Source of the DNA: Sideroxyarcus sp.
Lineage (GTDB): Bacteria > Pseudomonadota > Gammaproteobacteria > Burkholderiales > Gallionellaceae
Direction: 5' to 3'
Assembly (NCBI GenBank): GCA_030652215.1
Contig: JAUSBC010000048.1
Location: 1 to 42,495, forward strand
DNA length: 42,495 nt
Positions within the stretch are counted from its first letter, which is position 1, and the number at the start of each line of letters is the position of its first letter. The notes below the pieces were generated by a model that did no database searches, was not told the DNA's origin, and saw nothing but the letters and a program-made list of their open reading frames with translations. A program made the position numbers and the translations under genes. Positions 33,286-42,002 of the stretch are shown in pieces.

Positions 33286-33983
33286 GCCTGTTGTTCCAAC
33301 CTTTTCCACACGCAAGCTCCTTTGCTGGCTTTTTCGATGTCTTCCATTTGTACTGCATGCAGCGCCAGTTCTTCTTCGCTGGCTGGCAACACGCGCACGC
33401 TCAGGCAAATCGCCTCGCCCGTGGCGGTGAACTGCACGCCGTCTTCCTCGCTGGTTTCCTCGCCGAGCAGGCTCTCTTGTCCGCGCGTCATGCCCAGATA
33501 CACTTCCGCCAGCAATTCGGTGTCCAGCAGCGCGCCGTGCAGCGTGCGGTGCGAGTTGTCGATAAAGTAACGGTCGCACAACGCGTTCAGGTTGTTTTTC
33601 TTGCCCGGGTGCAGTTCCTTGGCGACTTTAAGCGTGTCGATCACGCGGTTGGTCAGCGGCGGCAAGCCGGCCAGCGCCAGTTCCGCGTTCAGAAAACCCA
33701 TGTCGAACGGAGCGTTGTGAATGATGAGTTCCGCCCCTGCGATGAATTCGAGCAGCGCCGGGGCAACCTCGGCGAACTTGGGTTCGTCCTGCAGGCGATC
33801 CAGCGTCAGGCCGTGCACCGCCGCCGCGCCTTCGTCGATCTCGCGCTCCGGGTTGAGATAACGGTGAAAAGTGCGCTTGGAGACTTTGCGTCCGTCCATT
33901 TCGATGGCCGCGACTTCGATGATGCGATGCCCCTGCTTCGGGTCCAGACCCGTGGTTTCCGTATCCAGCACGACTTTACGCAT
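33282..33983 (-). CDS. dnaQ: DNA polymerase III epsilon subunit (proofreading exonuclease)
   Basis: A 233-residue DEDDh 3'-5' exonuclease that proofreads for the replicase. Exo I is [12 protein letters not shown] near residues 4-15, Exo II is [15 protein letters not shown], and Exo III is the [14 protein letters not shown] block with the family His and Asp. The C-terminal tail after a disordered, acidic linker should bind the alpha subunit. The ATG chosen overlaps the end of rnhA by eight bases. It shares the rnhA neighbourhood as in E. coli but is here co-directional rather than divergent. Confidence 0.96.
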   Translation of the reverse strand: MRKVVLDTETTGLDPKQGHRIIEVAAIEMDGRKVSKRTFHRYLNPEREIDEGAAAVHGLTLDRLQDEPKFAEVAPALLEFIAGAELIIHNAPFDMGFLNAELALAGLPPLTNRVIDTLKVAKELHPGKKNNLNALCDRYFIDNSHRTLHGALLDTELLAEVYLGMTRGQESLLGEETSEEDGVQFTATGEAICLSVRVLPASEEELALHAVQMEDIEKASKGACVWKRLEQQA

Positions 33984-34437
33984 TGCCGCCTCCCAGCACC
34001 GTTTCCACTCCGCGATTCGCCAGTTGGTCCGCGCGCTCGTTGCCGTCGTGTCCGGCATGGCCCTTGACCCAGATCCATTCGATTTGATGCTGTTCGGCCA
34101 GCGCGTCCAGCCTGCGCCAAAGATCTTCGTTTTTCACCGGCTTCTTGTCGGCCGTCTTCCAGCCGCGCTTCTTCCAGTTGTGCACCCATTCGCTGATGCC
34201 CTGCTGCACATATTTCGAGTCGGTATGCAGGCGCACCTGGCAGTGGCGCGTCAATGCCTCCAGCGCGGAAATCGCCGCCAGCAACTCCATGCGGTTATTG
34301 GTGGTGTGCGCCTCGCCGCCGCACAACTCGCGTTCCTTGCCCTTCATGCGCAACAAAGCGCCCCATCCGCCCACGCCCGGATTACCCTTGCAGGCGCCAT
34401 CGGTGAATATCTCGACTACGTCACTCATCTTGTCCAT
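33976..34437 (-). CDS. rnhA: Ribonuclease HI
   Basis: A 153-residue endonuclease that cuts RNA in RNA:DNA hybrids. All four catalytic acids are in their motifs: [32 protein letters not shown] and [10 protein letters not shown]. The basic handle [15 protein letters not shown] is present. The ATG at 34437 overlaps the methyltransferase gene; an internal ATG at 34428 (MSDVVEIF) is an alternative start. The length is close to that of E. coli RNase HI (155). Confidence 0.96.
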   Translation of the reverse strand: MDKMSDVVEIFTDGACKGNPGVGGWGALLRMKGKERELCGGEAHTTNNRMELLAAISALEALTRHCQVRLHTDSKYVQQGISEWVHNWKKRGWKTADKKPVKNEDLWRRLDALAEQHQIEWIWVKGHAGHDGNERADQLANRGVETVLGGGNA

Positions 34438-35170
34438 TCTTTTGCGTTATACCTTTGCCCAGTTTGGGCGAGGCCGGAATCAGGTTCCGCACCAGTTTAT
34501 GGTTCCATCGCGGCTTGATCAGGCGCATGCCCGGCACACGCTTGATCGCATGCAGGAAATACACGCCGCCGCTCACCGCCCACCATCGATCCCCCGCCTT
34601 TTCCATGAAGGAGAAGCGATCCAGCCATTTCGAATGTTGCAACGGCGGCGCATAGGCGGCAAAACGCCCGCCCACCACCTCGAAGCCTAGCAAGGCCAAC
34701 CAGTCTTTCATGCGCGCCAGCTTGATGAAATGCCCGTTCCACGGGTATCCCTGCTTGCTCCCCAAGGCGCGCCGCATTCCCCACAGGCTGAAAGGATTGA
34801 AGCCGCTGATGATGAGGTTGCCTTCCGGCATCAGCACGCGCTCCACCTCGCGGATGATCTGGTGCGGATTGTCGGAAAACTCCAGCACATGCGGCATCAC
34901 CACCAGATCCAGGCTGTCGCTTTCAAACGGCAACTCGGTGCAAATCAGCCGAACCGCATTGCCGGTATGGTTGCCCGCGCTGAAACGCAGCGGAATGCGG
35001 CTATTGCGCAGGAAATCCTGCGCCGGCAAGCCCAGTTGCACCGCATTGAAGCCAAAAATATCGGCCACCGTACGGTCGAAATATTCCTGTTCGCGCGTCA
35101 ACACATAGCCGCCCTGCTCGCTGGCGAACCATTCACTCAAACTCTGCGCTCTTACCTTACAATTGGGCAT
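34421..35170 (-). CDS. YafS-like class I methyltransferase
   Basis: A 249-residue methyltransferase-fold protein in the position of E. coli yafS, between gloB and rnh[20 protein letters not shown] and [20 protein letters not shown] correspond to the middle and later motifs of type 11 methyltransferases. The usual glycine-rich SAM motif I is not seen; the equivalent place reads [11 protein letters not shown]. It may bind SAM in an altered way or be inactive. The substrate is unknown. The ATG at 35170 is divergent from gloB, with 18 bp between the two starts. Confidence 0.85.
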   Translation of the reverse strand: MPNCKVRAQSLSEWFASEQGGYVLTREQEYFDRTVADIFGFNAVQLGLPAQDFLRNSRIPLRFSAGNHTGNAVRLICTELPFESDSLDLVVMPHVLEFSDNPHQIIREVERVLMPEGNLIISGFNPFSLWGMRRALGSKQGYPWNGHFIKLARMKDWLALLGFEVVGGRFAAYAPPLQHSKWLDRFSFMEKAGDRWWAVSGGVYFLHAIKRVPGMRLIKPRWNHKLVRNLIPASPKLGKGITQKNGQDE

Positions 35171-35188
35171 CAAATTCCAATATCTATC

Positions 35189-35950
35189 ATGCTGACGATC
35201 ACTGCCATTCCTGCGCTGGAAGATAACTACATCTGGCTACTCCGGCGCGAACATCACGCCGTTGCGGTCGACCCGGGTGAAGCCGCACCGGTGCTGGATT
35301 ATTTGCGGGAAAACGGCCTGCAACTGGATGCGATCCTGTGTACCCATCGCCACCACGACCATGTGGATGGCATCGAAGAATTACGCGGAGTATATAACGT
35401 GCCGGTGCACGGGCGAAGCCATCCCAAGAATCCCCATATTACCCACGACTTACAAGCGGGGGACCGGCTGCGCCTGGACATGTTGGACATCGAATTCGAC
35501 ATCCTCGAGACACCCGGCCACCTGGACGGGCACATTGTCTTCATCGCTCCCGGCATCCTGTTGTGCGGCGACATGATATTCGGCGCGGGCTGCGGCAGGA
35601 ATTTCGAAGGCACGCCGGCGCAACTGCTCCATTCGCTGCAACGCCTGGCTGCCCTGCCAGACGACACCCAAGTCTACTGCGCGCACGAATACACCGCCTA
35701 CAACCTGCCCTTCGCCCTGGCCTGCGAACCGAACAACCCCGACATCCGCCGCCGCATCGCCGAAACCAATCGCCTGCGCGAAGAGCACCAGCCGACCGTT
35801 CCTTTCACCATTGCCCTGGAAAAGGCAACCAACCCCTGCCTGCGCTGCACCAGCCCTGAACTCATCCAAACCCTGCGCGCGCGCGGCCTGACCGATACCG
35901 GCGAACTGGCCGTATTTACTGCCCTGCGCGCATGGCGCGAGCGTTTTTGA
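35189..35950 (+). CDS. gloB: Hydroxyacylglutathione hydrolase (glyoxalase II)
   Basis: A 253-residue metallo-beta-lactamase fold thioesterase that splits S-lactoylglutathione to lactate and glutathione, the second step of methylglyoxal removal. The metal motif THRHHDHVDG has His53, His55, Asp57 and His58, followed by TPGHLDGH and LLCGDMIFGAGCGR with the bridging Asp; CAHEYT supplies the later ligand. The C-terminal domain carries the CLRC/substrate region. The ATG start gives the family N terminus MLTITAIPALEDNYIW. It is divergent from the yafS-like gene as in E. coli. Confidence 0.96.
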   Translation: MLTITAIPALEDNYIWLLRREHHAVAVDPGEAAPVLDYLRENGLQLDAILCTHRHHDHVDGIEELRGVYNVPVHGRSHPKNPHITHDLQAGDRLRLDMLDIEFDILETPGHLDGHIVFIAPGILLCGDMIFGAGCGRNFEGTPAQLLHSLQRLAALPDDTQVYCAHEYTAYNLPFALACEPNNPDIRRRIAETNRLREEHQPTVPFTIALEKATNPCLRCTSPELIQTLRARGLTDTGELAVFTALRAWRERF

Positions 35951-35979
35951 TTGCAGTAAACGGCGTTCTAGTTTATTCT
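35951..35979 (+). promoter_or_regulatory. Predicted promoter of tRNA-Ser
   Basis: -35 TTGCAG (35951-35956), starting right after the gloB stop, a 17-bp spacer and -10 TATTCT (35974-35979). The tRNA 5' end lies 13 bp beyond the -10 element. Confidence 0.6.
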
Positions 35980-35991
35980 GCGCGCCCTTTC

Positions 35992-36120
<129 letters not shown>

Positions 36121-36247
36121 TTGAGTGGGTTGTGTGGACGAAACAGCTTGGGTTCGACCAGCGAGCACAGCTCGCGCAGGACGCCGACAGGCGGTCCCGA
36201 GTGAAGCGAGGGATGAAGCTTTCGCGGAGGCAACGCGAAAGCTGAAC
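36121..36247. other. Gene-free spacer between the tRNA-Ser repeats, with hairpins
   Basis: The region 36083-36410 has no gene. Besides the two repeat copies it holds this 127-bp segment with two palindromes: GCGAGC-ACA-GCTCGC and, at 36217-36243, AGCTTTCGCG-GAGGCAA-CGCGAAAGCT, a perfect 10-bp stem. It has no similarity I recognise. It could be the remnant of an element inserted at the tRNA end. The stretch 36305-36410 leading to apeB shows only a possible -10 TATACT at 36373-36378. Confidence 0.6.
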
Positions 36248-36304
36248 AATCCCGCCCTCTCCGCCAAATACAAAACCGTCCCTTGTGGGCGGTTTTTTAT
36301 TTGG
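36248..36304 (+). repeat. Direct repeat copy 2: tRNA-Ser 3'-end duplicate
   Basis: Second copy of the 57-bp repeat. It begins AATCCCGCCCTCTCCGCCA, the last 19 bases of tRNA-Ser, but the rest of the tRNA is missing. The hairpin is kept: AACCGTCC pairs with GGGCGGTT through one T:G pair, followed by TTTTAT. Confidence 0.88.
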
Positions 36305-36410
36305 CTTTGTGGTTTCTTGATTTGATCTGACAGGGTATGGCCGATGATCGCCTTTGCTAACGGGCTCATCTTGTATACTTCTCCCTCCCTGACTCCCACT
36401 GCTACACACC

Positions 36411-37715
36411 ATGTCCGCAATCAACCAAACCCATACCGCCGCTCACGAGCTAATCGACTTCATTGATGCAAGCCCCAGTCCTTGGCACGTTGTGGCGAGT
36501 GCCGAGGCGCGCCTGTTGGCTCATGGTTTCGCCCGGCTTGAGGAAGGCGATAGATGGCAACTCGCGGCACATGGACGTTATTACGTCGTGCGTGGCGGTG
36601 CATCTATGATTGCATTTGTGCTGGGCAGCCAGCCCTTGGCGGAAACCGGTTTTCGCATCGTCGGTGCCCATACGGATTCGCCGGGCCTCAGGCTAAAACC
36701 GAAGGCGGCAATGAGCGGCGATGGTATTTCTCGGCTGGCCGTTGAGGTGTATGGCGGACCGATATTGGCCACGTTTACCGACCGGGACTTGAGTTTGGCT
36801 GGCCGTGTCGTGTTGCGAACAGCAGATGGTCAGGAAACGCGATTGTTGCGCTTCGAGCAAGCGCTGGTGCGGTTGCCCAATCTGGCCATTCATATGAACC
36901 GCGAGGTCAATGAGCAAGGCCTGAAGCTCAACAAGCAAACGGAATTGCCGCTGATCCTAGGCCAGATGAGCGAAGGCGATGATGCCGAAGCGCAGTTGCG
37001 CAAGCTCCTGGCTGACGCCGTGCAGGGCGATGCGGCGGATTTGCTGAGCTGGGAATTGACGGTCTATGACGTGCAGAAGGGCTGCCTGTGGGGAGCAAGC
37101 AACGAGTTTATTGCCGATAGCCAGTTGGACAATTTGTCGTCCACGCACGCTGCACTCTCAGCGCTGATTGCGACGCAGCAGCCTGCTGCGACCTGTGTCG
37201 CTGCCTTCTTTGATCACGAGGAAGTGGGTAGCGAGAGTGCCACCGGGGCGGGCGGCAGTTTCGCAATTGATGTGCTGCAGCGCATCAGTCTCCAGGCAGG
37301 ATTGGATGAGGAGGACAGACGGCGTGCCGTTGCGCGCAGTTTTTTCATCAGTGCCGATATGGCACATGCCTATAACCCGAATTTCCCGGGCGCCTACGAG
37401 CCCGGTCACAAAGTGCTGGTGAATGGCGGTCCGGTCATCAAGACCAACGTGAACCAACGCTACACCACGAATGCCGAGACTGCGGCGCGTTTCATGAAGC
37501 TATGCGAAAAGGCCGGCGTGCCTTACCAGCAGTATGCGCATCGCAGCGACCTGGGGTGCGGCAGCACCATCGGTCCGATGATCGCGGCCCAGTTGGGTGT
37601 TGCGAGCGTGGACGTTGGTTCGCCAATGTGGGCGATGCACAGCGCGCGTGAAAGCGCCGGAGTTCTTGATCACGCCTATATGATTGCGGCGCTGTCGGCG
37701 GCGTTTGGGAGTTGA
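36411..37715 (+). CDS. apeB: M18 family aminopeptidase
   Basis: A 434-residue zinc aminopeptidase of family M18 (ApeB/aspartyl aminopeptidase type), cytoplasmic, removing N-terminal acidic or other residues from peptides. The metal and catalytic residues lie in VGAHTDSPGLRLK (first His and Asp), FFDHEEVGSESATGAG (the Glu pair) and SADMAHAYNPNFPGAYE (Asp and His). The length matches the family (about 430). It stands alone, with tRNA-Ser repeats before it and a REPIN-like element after it. Confidence 0.94.
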   Translation: MSAINQTHTAAHELIDFIDASPSPWHVVASAEARLLAHGFARLEEGDRWQLAAHGRYYVVRGGASMIAFVLGSQPLAETGFRIVGAHTDSPGLRLKPKAAMSGDGISRLAVEVYGGPILATFTDRDLSLAGRVVLRTADGQETRLLRFEQALVRLPNLAIHMNREVNEQGLKLNKQTELPLILGQMSEGDDAEAQLRKLLADAVQGDAADLLSWELTVYDVQKGCLWGASNEFIADSQLDNLSSTHAALSALIATQQPAATCVAAFFDHEEVGSESATGAGGSFAIDVLQRISLQAGLDEEDRRRAVARSFFISADMAHAYNPNFPGAYEPGHKVLVNGGPVIKTNVNQRYTTNAETAARFMKLCEKAGVPYQQYAHRSDLGCGSTIGPMIAAQLGVASVDVGSPMWAMHSARESAGVLDHAYMIAALSAAFGS

Positions 37716-37737
37716 AATAAGCCCGGATTGTCTATAA

Positions 37738-37870
37738 GGCCGTCATACCGGCGCAGGCCGGTATCCAGATGATCAAATATTTCCCACGAAGTAGGACAAC
37801 ATCGTGGTTCTGTCCGCTTCGCGGCCTATTGCTTTATTGCTGGATACCGGCTTTCGCCGGTATGACGGCC
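37738..37870. repeat. REPIN-like element with inverted 31-bp arms
   Basis: Arm 1 (37738-37768) begins GGCCGTCATACCGGC and ends GGTATCCAG; arm 2 (37840-37870) is its reverse complement with two mismatches in 31, both in the hairpin loop. Each arm alone folds as ATACCGGC-N4-GCCGGTAT. The GTCATACCGGC...GCCGGTATCCAG form is a widespread proteobacterial repeat type. The 71 bp between arms code for nothing evident. It separates apeB and cheB, which converge. Confidence 0.85.
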
Positions 37871-37899
37871 TAGTGAACAACCCCGCCCCGCATCTCGAT

Positions 37900-38994
37900 T
37901 TACCGTCCCGAAATCATGGCATGCACGTTCATGATCCTGCCCGCAATCTGCTGCAGCGGAATCTCCTCGCACACCGCCCCCAGTTTCTTCGCCTCTTTCG
38001 GCATGCCGTAGACGACGCAGGTATCTTCGTTCTCGCCCAGCGTATGAGCCCCCGAATCGCGCATTTCCTTGAGGCCGCGCGCGCCGTCGTCGCCCATGCC
38101 GGTCATGATGATGCCCAGCGCGTTCTTGCCGGCGAACTTGGCAACCGAGCGGAACAGCACGTCCACCGAGGGCCGGTGGCGGTTGACCAGTGGCCCTTCG
38201 ACCACTTCGACATGGTATTGCGCCCCGCTACGCTTGAGCAGCATATGCTTGCCGCCCGGGGCGATCAGGGCGCGGCCGGGAATGACGCGGTCGTTGTTCT
38301 TGGCTTCCAGCACTTCGATCTCGCACAGGCTGTTCAGGCGCTGGGCAAAGGCTTCGGTGAACATTTCCGGCATGTGCTGCACGACGACGATGCCGGCACA
38401 CATGCGCGGCAAGGCGGTGAGCACGACTTCCAGGGCCTGGGTGCCGCCGGTGGAGGTGCCGATGGCGACGATCTGTTCCGAGGTCTGGTCCAGGGCGGCT
38501 GCGCCGGGCGGTGCGAGTATGGCGTCGGCATTGAGTTTGGGGCTGACGGCGCCCACCGGCCGCAGCGTAGTGTCCACCAGGCGGCGCACATTGGCGCGGG
38601 CCGCCGCCTTGACGGATTCGATCAGGTCGTTGGATGCGTCTTCCTGCAGGAAACGTTTTACGCCCATCTTGGGCTTGGTGATGATGCTGGTGGCGCCTGC
38701 CGCCAGCGCAAGCATGGTTGCCTGCGCGCCTTTTTCGGTCAGGGTGGAGCAGATCACCACGGGGGTCGGGCGCTCCGCCATGATCTTGTGCAGGAAGGTG
38801 ATGCCGTCCATGCGCGGCATTTCGATGTCGAGCACAATCACGTCCGGCCACTGCGTCTTCATCTTTTCCATGGCGAACAGCGGGTCCATGGCGGTGGCGA
38901 TAACCTGGATCGCCGGGTCGGTTTCCAGCACTTGTTTGACAACTTCGCGTACGACTGCGGAATCGTCCACGACCATGACTTTTATCTTATCCAT
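37900..38994 (-). CDS. cheB: Chemotaxis methylesterase/response regulator CheB
   Basis: A 364-residue two-domain protein. The receiver domain has [10 protein letters not shown] and the phospho-acceptor Asp56 in [13 protein letters not shown]. The C-terminal methylesterase/deamidase domain has its catalytic Ser in [12 protein letters not shown], His in [17 protein letters not shown] and Asp in [10 protein letters not shown]. Phosphorylated by CheA, it removes methyl groups from chemoreceptors. It overlaps cheD by eight bases and ends the HDOD-cheR-cheD-cheB operon. Confidence 0.96.
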   Translation of the reverse strand: MDKIKVMVVDDSAVVREVVKQVLETDPAIQVIATAMDPLFAMEKMKTQWPDVIVLDIEMPRMDGITFLHKIMAERPTPVVICSTLTEKGAQATMLALAAGATSIITKPKMGVKRFLQEDASNDLIESVKAAARANVRRLVDTTLRPVGAVSPKLNADAILAPPGAAALDQTSEQIVAIGTSTGGTQALEVVLTALPRMCAGIVVVQHMPEMFTEAFAQRLNSLCEIEVLEAKNNDRVIPGRALIAPGGKHMLLKRSGAQYHVEVVEGPLVNRHRPSVDVLFRSVAKFAGKNALGIIMTGMGDDGARGLKEMRDSGAHTLGENEDTCVVYGMPKEAKKLGAVCEEIPLQQIAGRIMNVHAMISGR

Positions 38995-39496
38995 CGATTT
39001 CGGTTTTCCTGTGATCTATATGCACCAATCTTACCTCGCCGTTCCACACATCGAAGGCGATCTTGCGTCGTCCGAAGCTGCCGAGATGATCGTCCGACAG
39101 CGTGAAACCCCGCTCGTCCAGCAGGCGGCGAGCCATGTCGATGTTCTGTTGCCCGATATCCATGCCCTTGGGGGAGGCCTCGCTGAACATGTTGCCGCCG
39201 CCATATACGCCCACCCGGTATTGGTCGGGCGCGGTATGGCGTTTCCTGAGTTCGAGCATGAACAGTTCCATGGCTTCATCGCCGTATTTTCCGTCCGGCG
39301 CCAGGCCGCCGCGCGGCAGGTTGCGGCTTGGCAGCATGTAATGGCACATGCCGCCGTGAGCCAACTGGGGATGCCACAGGACGATGGAGACGCAGGAACC
39401 CAGCACGGTGTTGATGCGCAGCATGCCCTCCCCGAAACAGAAATCGCCGGGTTTGAGATATACCTCGCGCACTGCGGCGGCCGCTTCCATGCTCAA
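38987..39496 (-). CDS. cheD: Chemoreceptor glutamine deamidase CheD
   Basis: A 169-residue deamidase that converts receptor glutamines to glutamates so they can be methylated. The catalytic Cys35 is in [11 protein letters not shown] and His52 in [15 protein letters not shown] is the further family block. It overlaps the cheR stop by four bases (ATGA) and the cheB start by eight, placing all three adaptation enzymes in one translationally coupled unit. A second CheD-like gene lies 1.9 kb to the right on the opposite strand. Confidence 0.95.
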   Translation of the reverse strand: MSMEAAAAVREVYLKPGDFCFGEGMLRINTVLGSCVSIVLWHPQLAHGGMCHYMLPSRNLPRGGLAPDGKYGDEAMELFMLELRKRHTAPDQYRVGVYGGGNMFSEASPKGMDIGQQNIDMARRLLDERGFTLSDDHLGSFGRRKIAFDVWNGEVRLVHIDHRKTEIDG

Positions 39497-40302
39497 AGCC
39501 TCCTGTAAACGGTGGGCTCCACCTGCGTTAGCACGTCGGTGATGCCGTTCAGCGATTCGGCATGACCAATGATGAAGTAACCGCCGATTTTGAGGTTCGG
39601 AATCACATTGGCGACCACGCGCTGCTTGGTGGGTATGTCGAAGTAGATGAGCACGTTGCGCAAAAAGATCACGTCGAAGTCGCCCACCTTTCTCATGCCC
39701 TCGACATTCAGATTCAGGGGCTCGAATCGGGTGTGCTGGCGCAATCGCCGGTCGATCAGGAACGTGCCTTCCTGCGGTCCCTTTCCTTTGAGGCAGTATT
39801 TCTTCAAATATTCGCGCGGGATTTTTTCCGACTCGGCCATGCGATAGTGCCCTTTTTGCGCCTGCTCCAGCACGGAATTGCTGATGTCGGTGCCGAGTAT
39901 TTCCCAGGTGCCGTCGATGCCCAGCTTGTCAGCCAGGAGCATGGCGATGGTATAGGCCTCCGCCCCGATGGAGGCGGCGGCGCTCCACACGCGGTACACC
40001 TGGCCCTGCCTGAGGGCGGACGGAATGATCGTTTTGAGATAATCGAAGTGCTGCGGCTCGCGAAAGAAATAGGTTTCGTTGGTGGTCAGCAGGTCCACCA
40101 TGAACTGCAACTCGTCGACATGTGCATCGTCGGTGACATATTTGAAGTACTGCGTGTAGTTTGGAATACCCAGCGCGATGAGCCGCTTGGAAAGCCGCCC
40201 CGTCAACAGCATCTTCTTGGCGTCGGTCAGGGTGATGCCCGCGATGTCATAGATCAATGCACTGAAGCGTCTGAATTCTGCATCGTTGATTGTGTAACTC
40301 AT
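39493..40302 (-). CDS. cheR: Chemoreceptor methyltransferase CheR
   Basis: A 269-residue methyltransferase that methylates receptor glutamates using SAM. The N-terminal helical domain has TNETYFFREPQHF, and the SAM domain has ILGTDISNSVLEQAQ, DVIFLRNVLIYFD and GGYFIIGHAESL. The first SAM motif, usually AACSTGEEPYSIA, here reads AAASIGAEAYTIA, with changes at the T, first E and P positions. The start MSYTINDAEF is chosen because the upstream extension is a shadow of the HDOD gene. It lies 14 bp after that gene. Confidence 0.94.
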   Translation of the reverse strand: MSYTINDAEFRRFSALIYDIAGITLTDAKKMLLTGRLSKRLIALGIPNYTQYFKYVTDDAHVDELQFMVDLLTTNETYFFREPQHFDYLKTIIPSALRQGQVYRVWSAAASIGAEAYTIAMLLADKLGIDGTWEILGTDISNSVLEQAQKGHYRMAESEKIPREYLKKYCLKGKGPQEGTFLIDRRLRQHTRFEPLNLNVEGMRKVGDFDVIFLRNVLIYFDIPTKQRVVANVIPNLKIGGYFIIGHAESLNGITDVLTQVEPTVYRRL

Positions 40303-40316
40303 GGAACGGTACCTGT

Positions 40317-41156
40317 TTAGAACTGCAACGCTCTGGTGAGCGACTCGATTTCTTCGGCCGATTCCTTGAGAATGAGGGAAAGCGTCTCCTCGCCGATCAC
40401 CATTTCGATGCTGGCTATCATGCTGCTTTCGGGCACCTTGTTGTCCAGCCGGTGCAAGGGCGACGGGATTGGAGAAAGTTGTTCCGCCAGCAGCAGGGTA
40501 TCGGCCAGTGTCACCGGGGGCATGGCCAGAAAGCCGTCCCAGAATGTCTCGATAATCGAAGTCACCGATGCGGGCACCTTGAGCTTGCCCAGTACGGCAC
40601 GCCCCACTACGACCTCCCCTCCCTCCAGCCACTCGGTAAAGTCGCCTTCCAGCAAGCCGGGGAATTCTTCCACGCGCGAGAGCATGTAAAACCCGCCTAT
40701 TTCGTGAATGATGCCCGCGAACAGCGCGGTCTCCGGGTCCTGATGCGTGACATGGCGCGCAATGGCATGCGCGAGCGAGGCCACATGCGCCGAATGTTCC
40801 CACTGCTTGTTGACCAGTTCCTGCAGCGCGGGATTCTTCGATTTCCCCGCCATCTGGCGCGTCACCAGTGCCATCGCCAGCGAACGTATGGTGCTGAAGC
40901 CGAGCAGCGAAACGGCCATATGCACATCGGCGATCTCGCGGCCCGAGCGGTTGTAAACCACGGAGTTGGCGATGGCGATCACCCGCGCCGAGAGCAGCGG
41001 TTCCGCCTGTATCAGCCGGGCTGCGGTATTGATGTGGCAGTCCGGGTCGTCGAGGGCTCGGCGCAATTTGAGTGCAACCTGGGCTCCTGTCGAAAACACC
41101 AGTTCGCCCTGCGTCACTTGGGCGGCGAGCGTCTCGAATAGCGATTTTTTATCCAT
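40317..41156 (-). CDS. HDOD-domain signalling protein
   Basis: A 279-residue protein consisting mainly of an HDOD domain, an HD-like fold that usually lacks phosphodiesterase activity and acts in signalling. The segments FSTGAQVALKLRRALDDPDC, AIANSVVYNRSGREI and LFAGIIHEIGGFYML follow the family. It is first in the operon before cheR and may couple chemotaxis to another signal. The start at MDKKSLFE (41156) is uncertain; an ATG 12 bases earlier (MNRH) is possible, and neither has a strong ribosome site. Confidence 0.88.
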   Translation of the reverse strand: MDKKSLFETLAAQVTQGELVFSTGAQVALKLRRALDDPDCHINTAARLIQAEPLLSARVIAIANSVVYNRSGREIADVHMAVSLLGFSTIRSLAMALVTRQMAGKSKNPALQELVNKQWEHSAHVASLAHAIARHVTHQDPETALFAGIIHEIGGFYMLSRVEEFPGLLEGDFTEWLEGGEVVVGRAVLGKLKVPASVTSIIETFWDGFLAMPPVTLADTLLLAEQLSPIPSPLHRLDNKVPESSMIASIEMVIGEETLSLILKESAEEIESLTRALQF

Positions 41157-41373
41157 GTGCCGATTCATCCCGAGAGGATGCCAAGTTACCCATGCGGGCA
41201 ACTTGGGGATGAGATGCCCGGAGGTGTCCGGTATATAGAGTTTTCATGTAATGGTTCATACGTATGGTGAGCCCGGTGTTTTGCGGCCAGAATCCACTCA
41301 CGCAAACAACGCGACGCCGTGAACGCGATAGAATATTCGTCCTGTCTCGATTCGAGGTATGCACCCGGGCACC

Positions 41374-41964
41374 ATGAACGCAACAACAAACCTGACAGGC
41401 AAGGATTTCGAGCGCATCGCCAAGAACATCAATCCCGGCGGTTGGGCCATCGACAATGAGCGTCCGATCTCCACGCTGCTCGGTTCCTGCGTTGCCGTCT
41501 GCCTGTTCGATCCGGTACTGAAATTTGGCGGCATGAACCATTTCCTCCTGCCGACCAGCACGGGCTCGTCCAACGCCGATATTGATGTCATCATGAACGG
41601 CGACTATTCGATGGAAGTGCTGGTCAACGCTCTGCTCAACCGAGGCTCCCAGAAAACCAGGCTCATCGCCAAGGCATTCGGCGGAGGCACCATCGTCAGT
41701 TCGATCCGCATGGACATCGGGGAGCGCAATTCCGCTTTCGCGCACGAATGGCTGGAACGCGAGGGTATCCCGCTCGTCGCCTCCGACTTCAATGGCCCCT
41801 GGTCGCGCAAGGTGGTCTTCGTTCCCCACACCGGCGAAGCATTCTGCAGGCGCATTCCCACCACCCAGGCCAACGCCGCCGAAGTCACCAAAGCGGAACT
41901 TGAATACGAACGCATGCTGGCTATCCATAAGAAAACGGCTGAAAAGAAGATCGAGCTGTTCTGA
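41374..41964 (+). CDS. Second CheD-like deamidase
   Basis: A 196-residue CheD family protein on the opposite strand from the che operon. It keeps the catalytic Cys in STLLGSCVAVCLF and His in GGMNHFLLP, and AFGGGTIV matches the later glycine block. It has a longer C-terminal tail (KAELEYERMLAIHKKTAEKKIELF in part, helical and charged) than the first CheD. The start could be the ATG at 41374 or at 41359; neither has a well-spaced ribosome site. The 190-bp gap to the HDOD gene holds no other recognisable feature. Conserved catalytic residues suggest an active deamidase with a different receptor set or partner. Confidence 0.9.
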   Translation: MNATTNLTGKDFERIAKNINPGGWAIDNERPISTLLGSCVAVCLFDPVLKFGGMNHFLLPTSTGSSNADIDVIMNGDYSMEVLVNALLNRGSQKTRLIAKAFGGGTIVSSIRMDIGERNSAFAHEWLEREGIPLVASDFNGPWSRKVVFVPHTGEAFCRRIPTTQANAAEVTKAELEYERMLAIHKKTAEKKIELF

Positions 41965-42002
41965 TTTCTTCCGCAACTTGAAGCGCTCCGCCGCCTCCGG
42001 CA

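Noticed and set aside
36121-36247. Possible truncated second tRNA in the tRNA-Ser spacer
   Set aside because: Only the last 19 bases of the tRNA recur; no D-arm or anticodon arm can be folded in the preceding segment.
37738-37870. Possible two-repeat CRISPR remnant
   Set aside because: The repeats are inverted rather than direct, fold internally, and there are no cas genes; the REPIN form explains them better.
37804-39508. Long plus-strand frames across cheB and cheD
   Set aside because: They are antisense to CheB and CheD, whose catalytic residues are all present.
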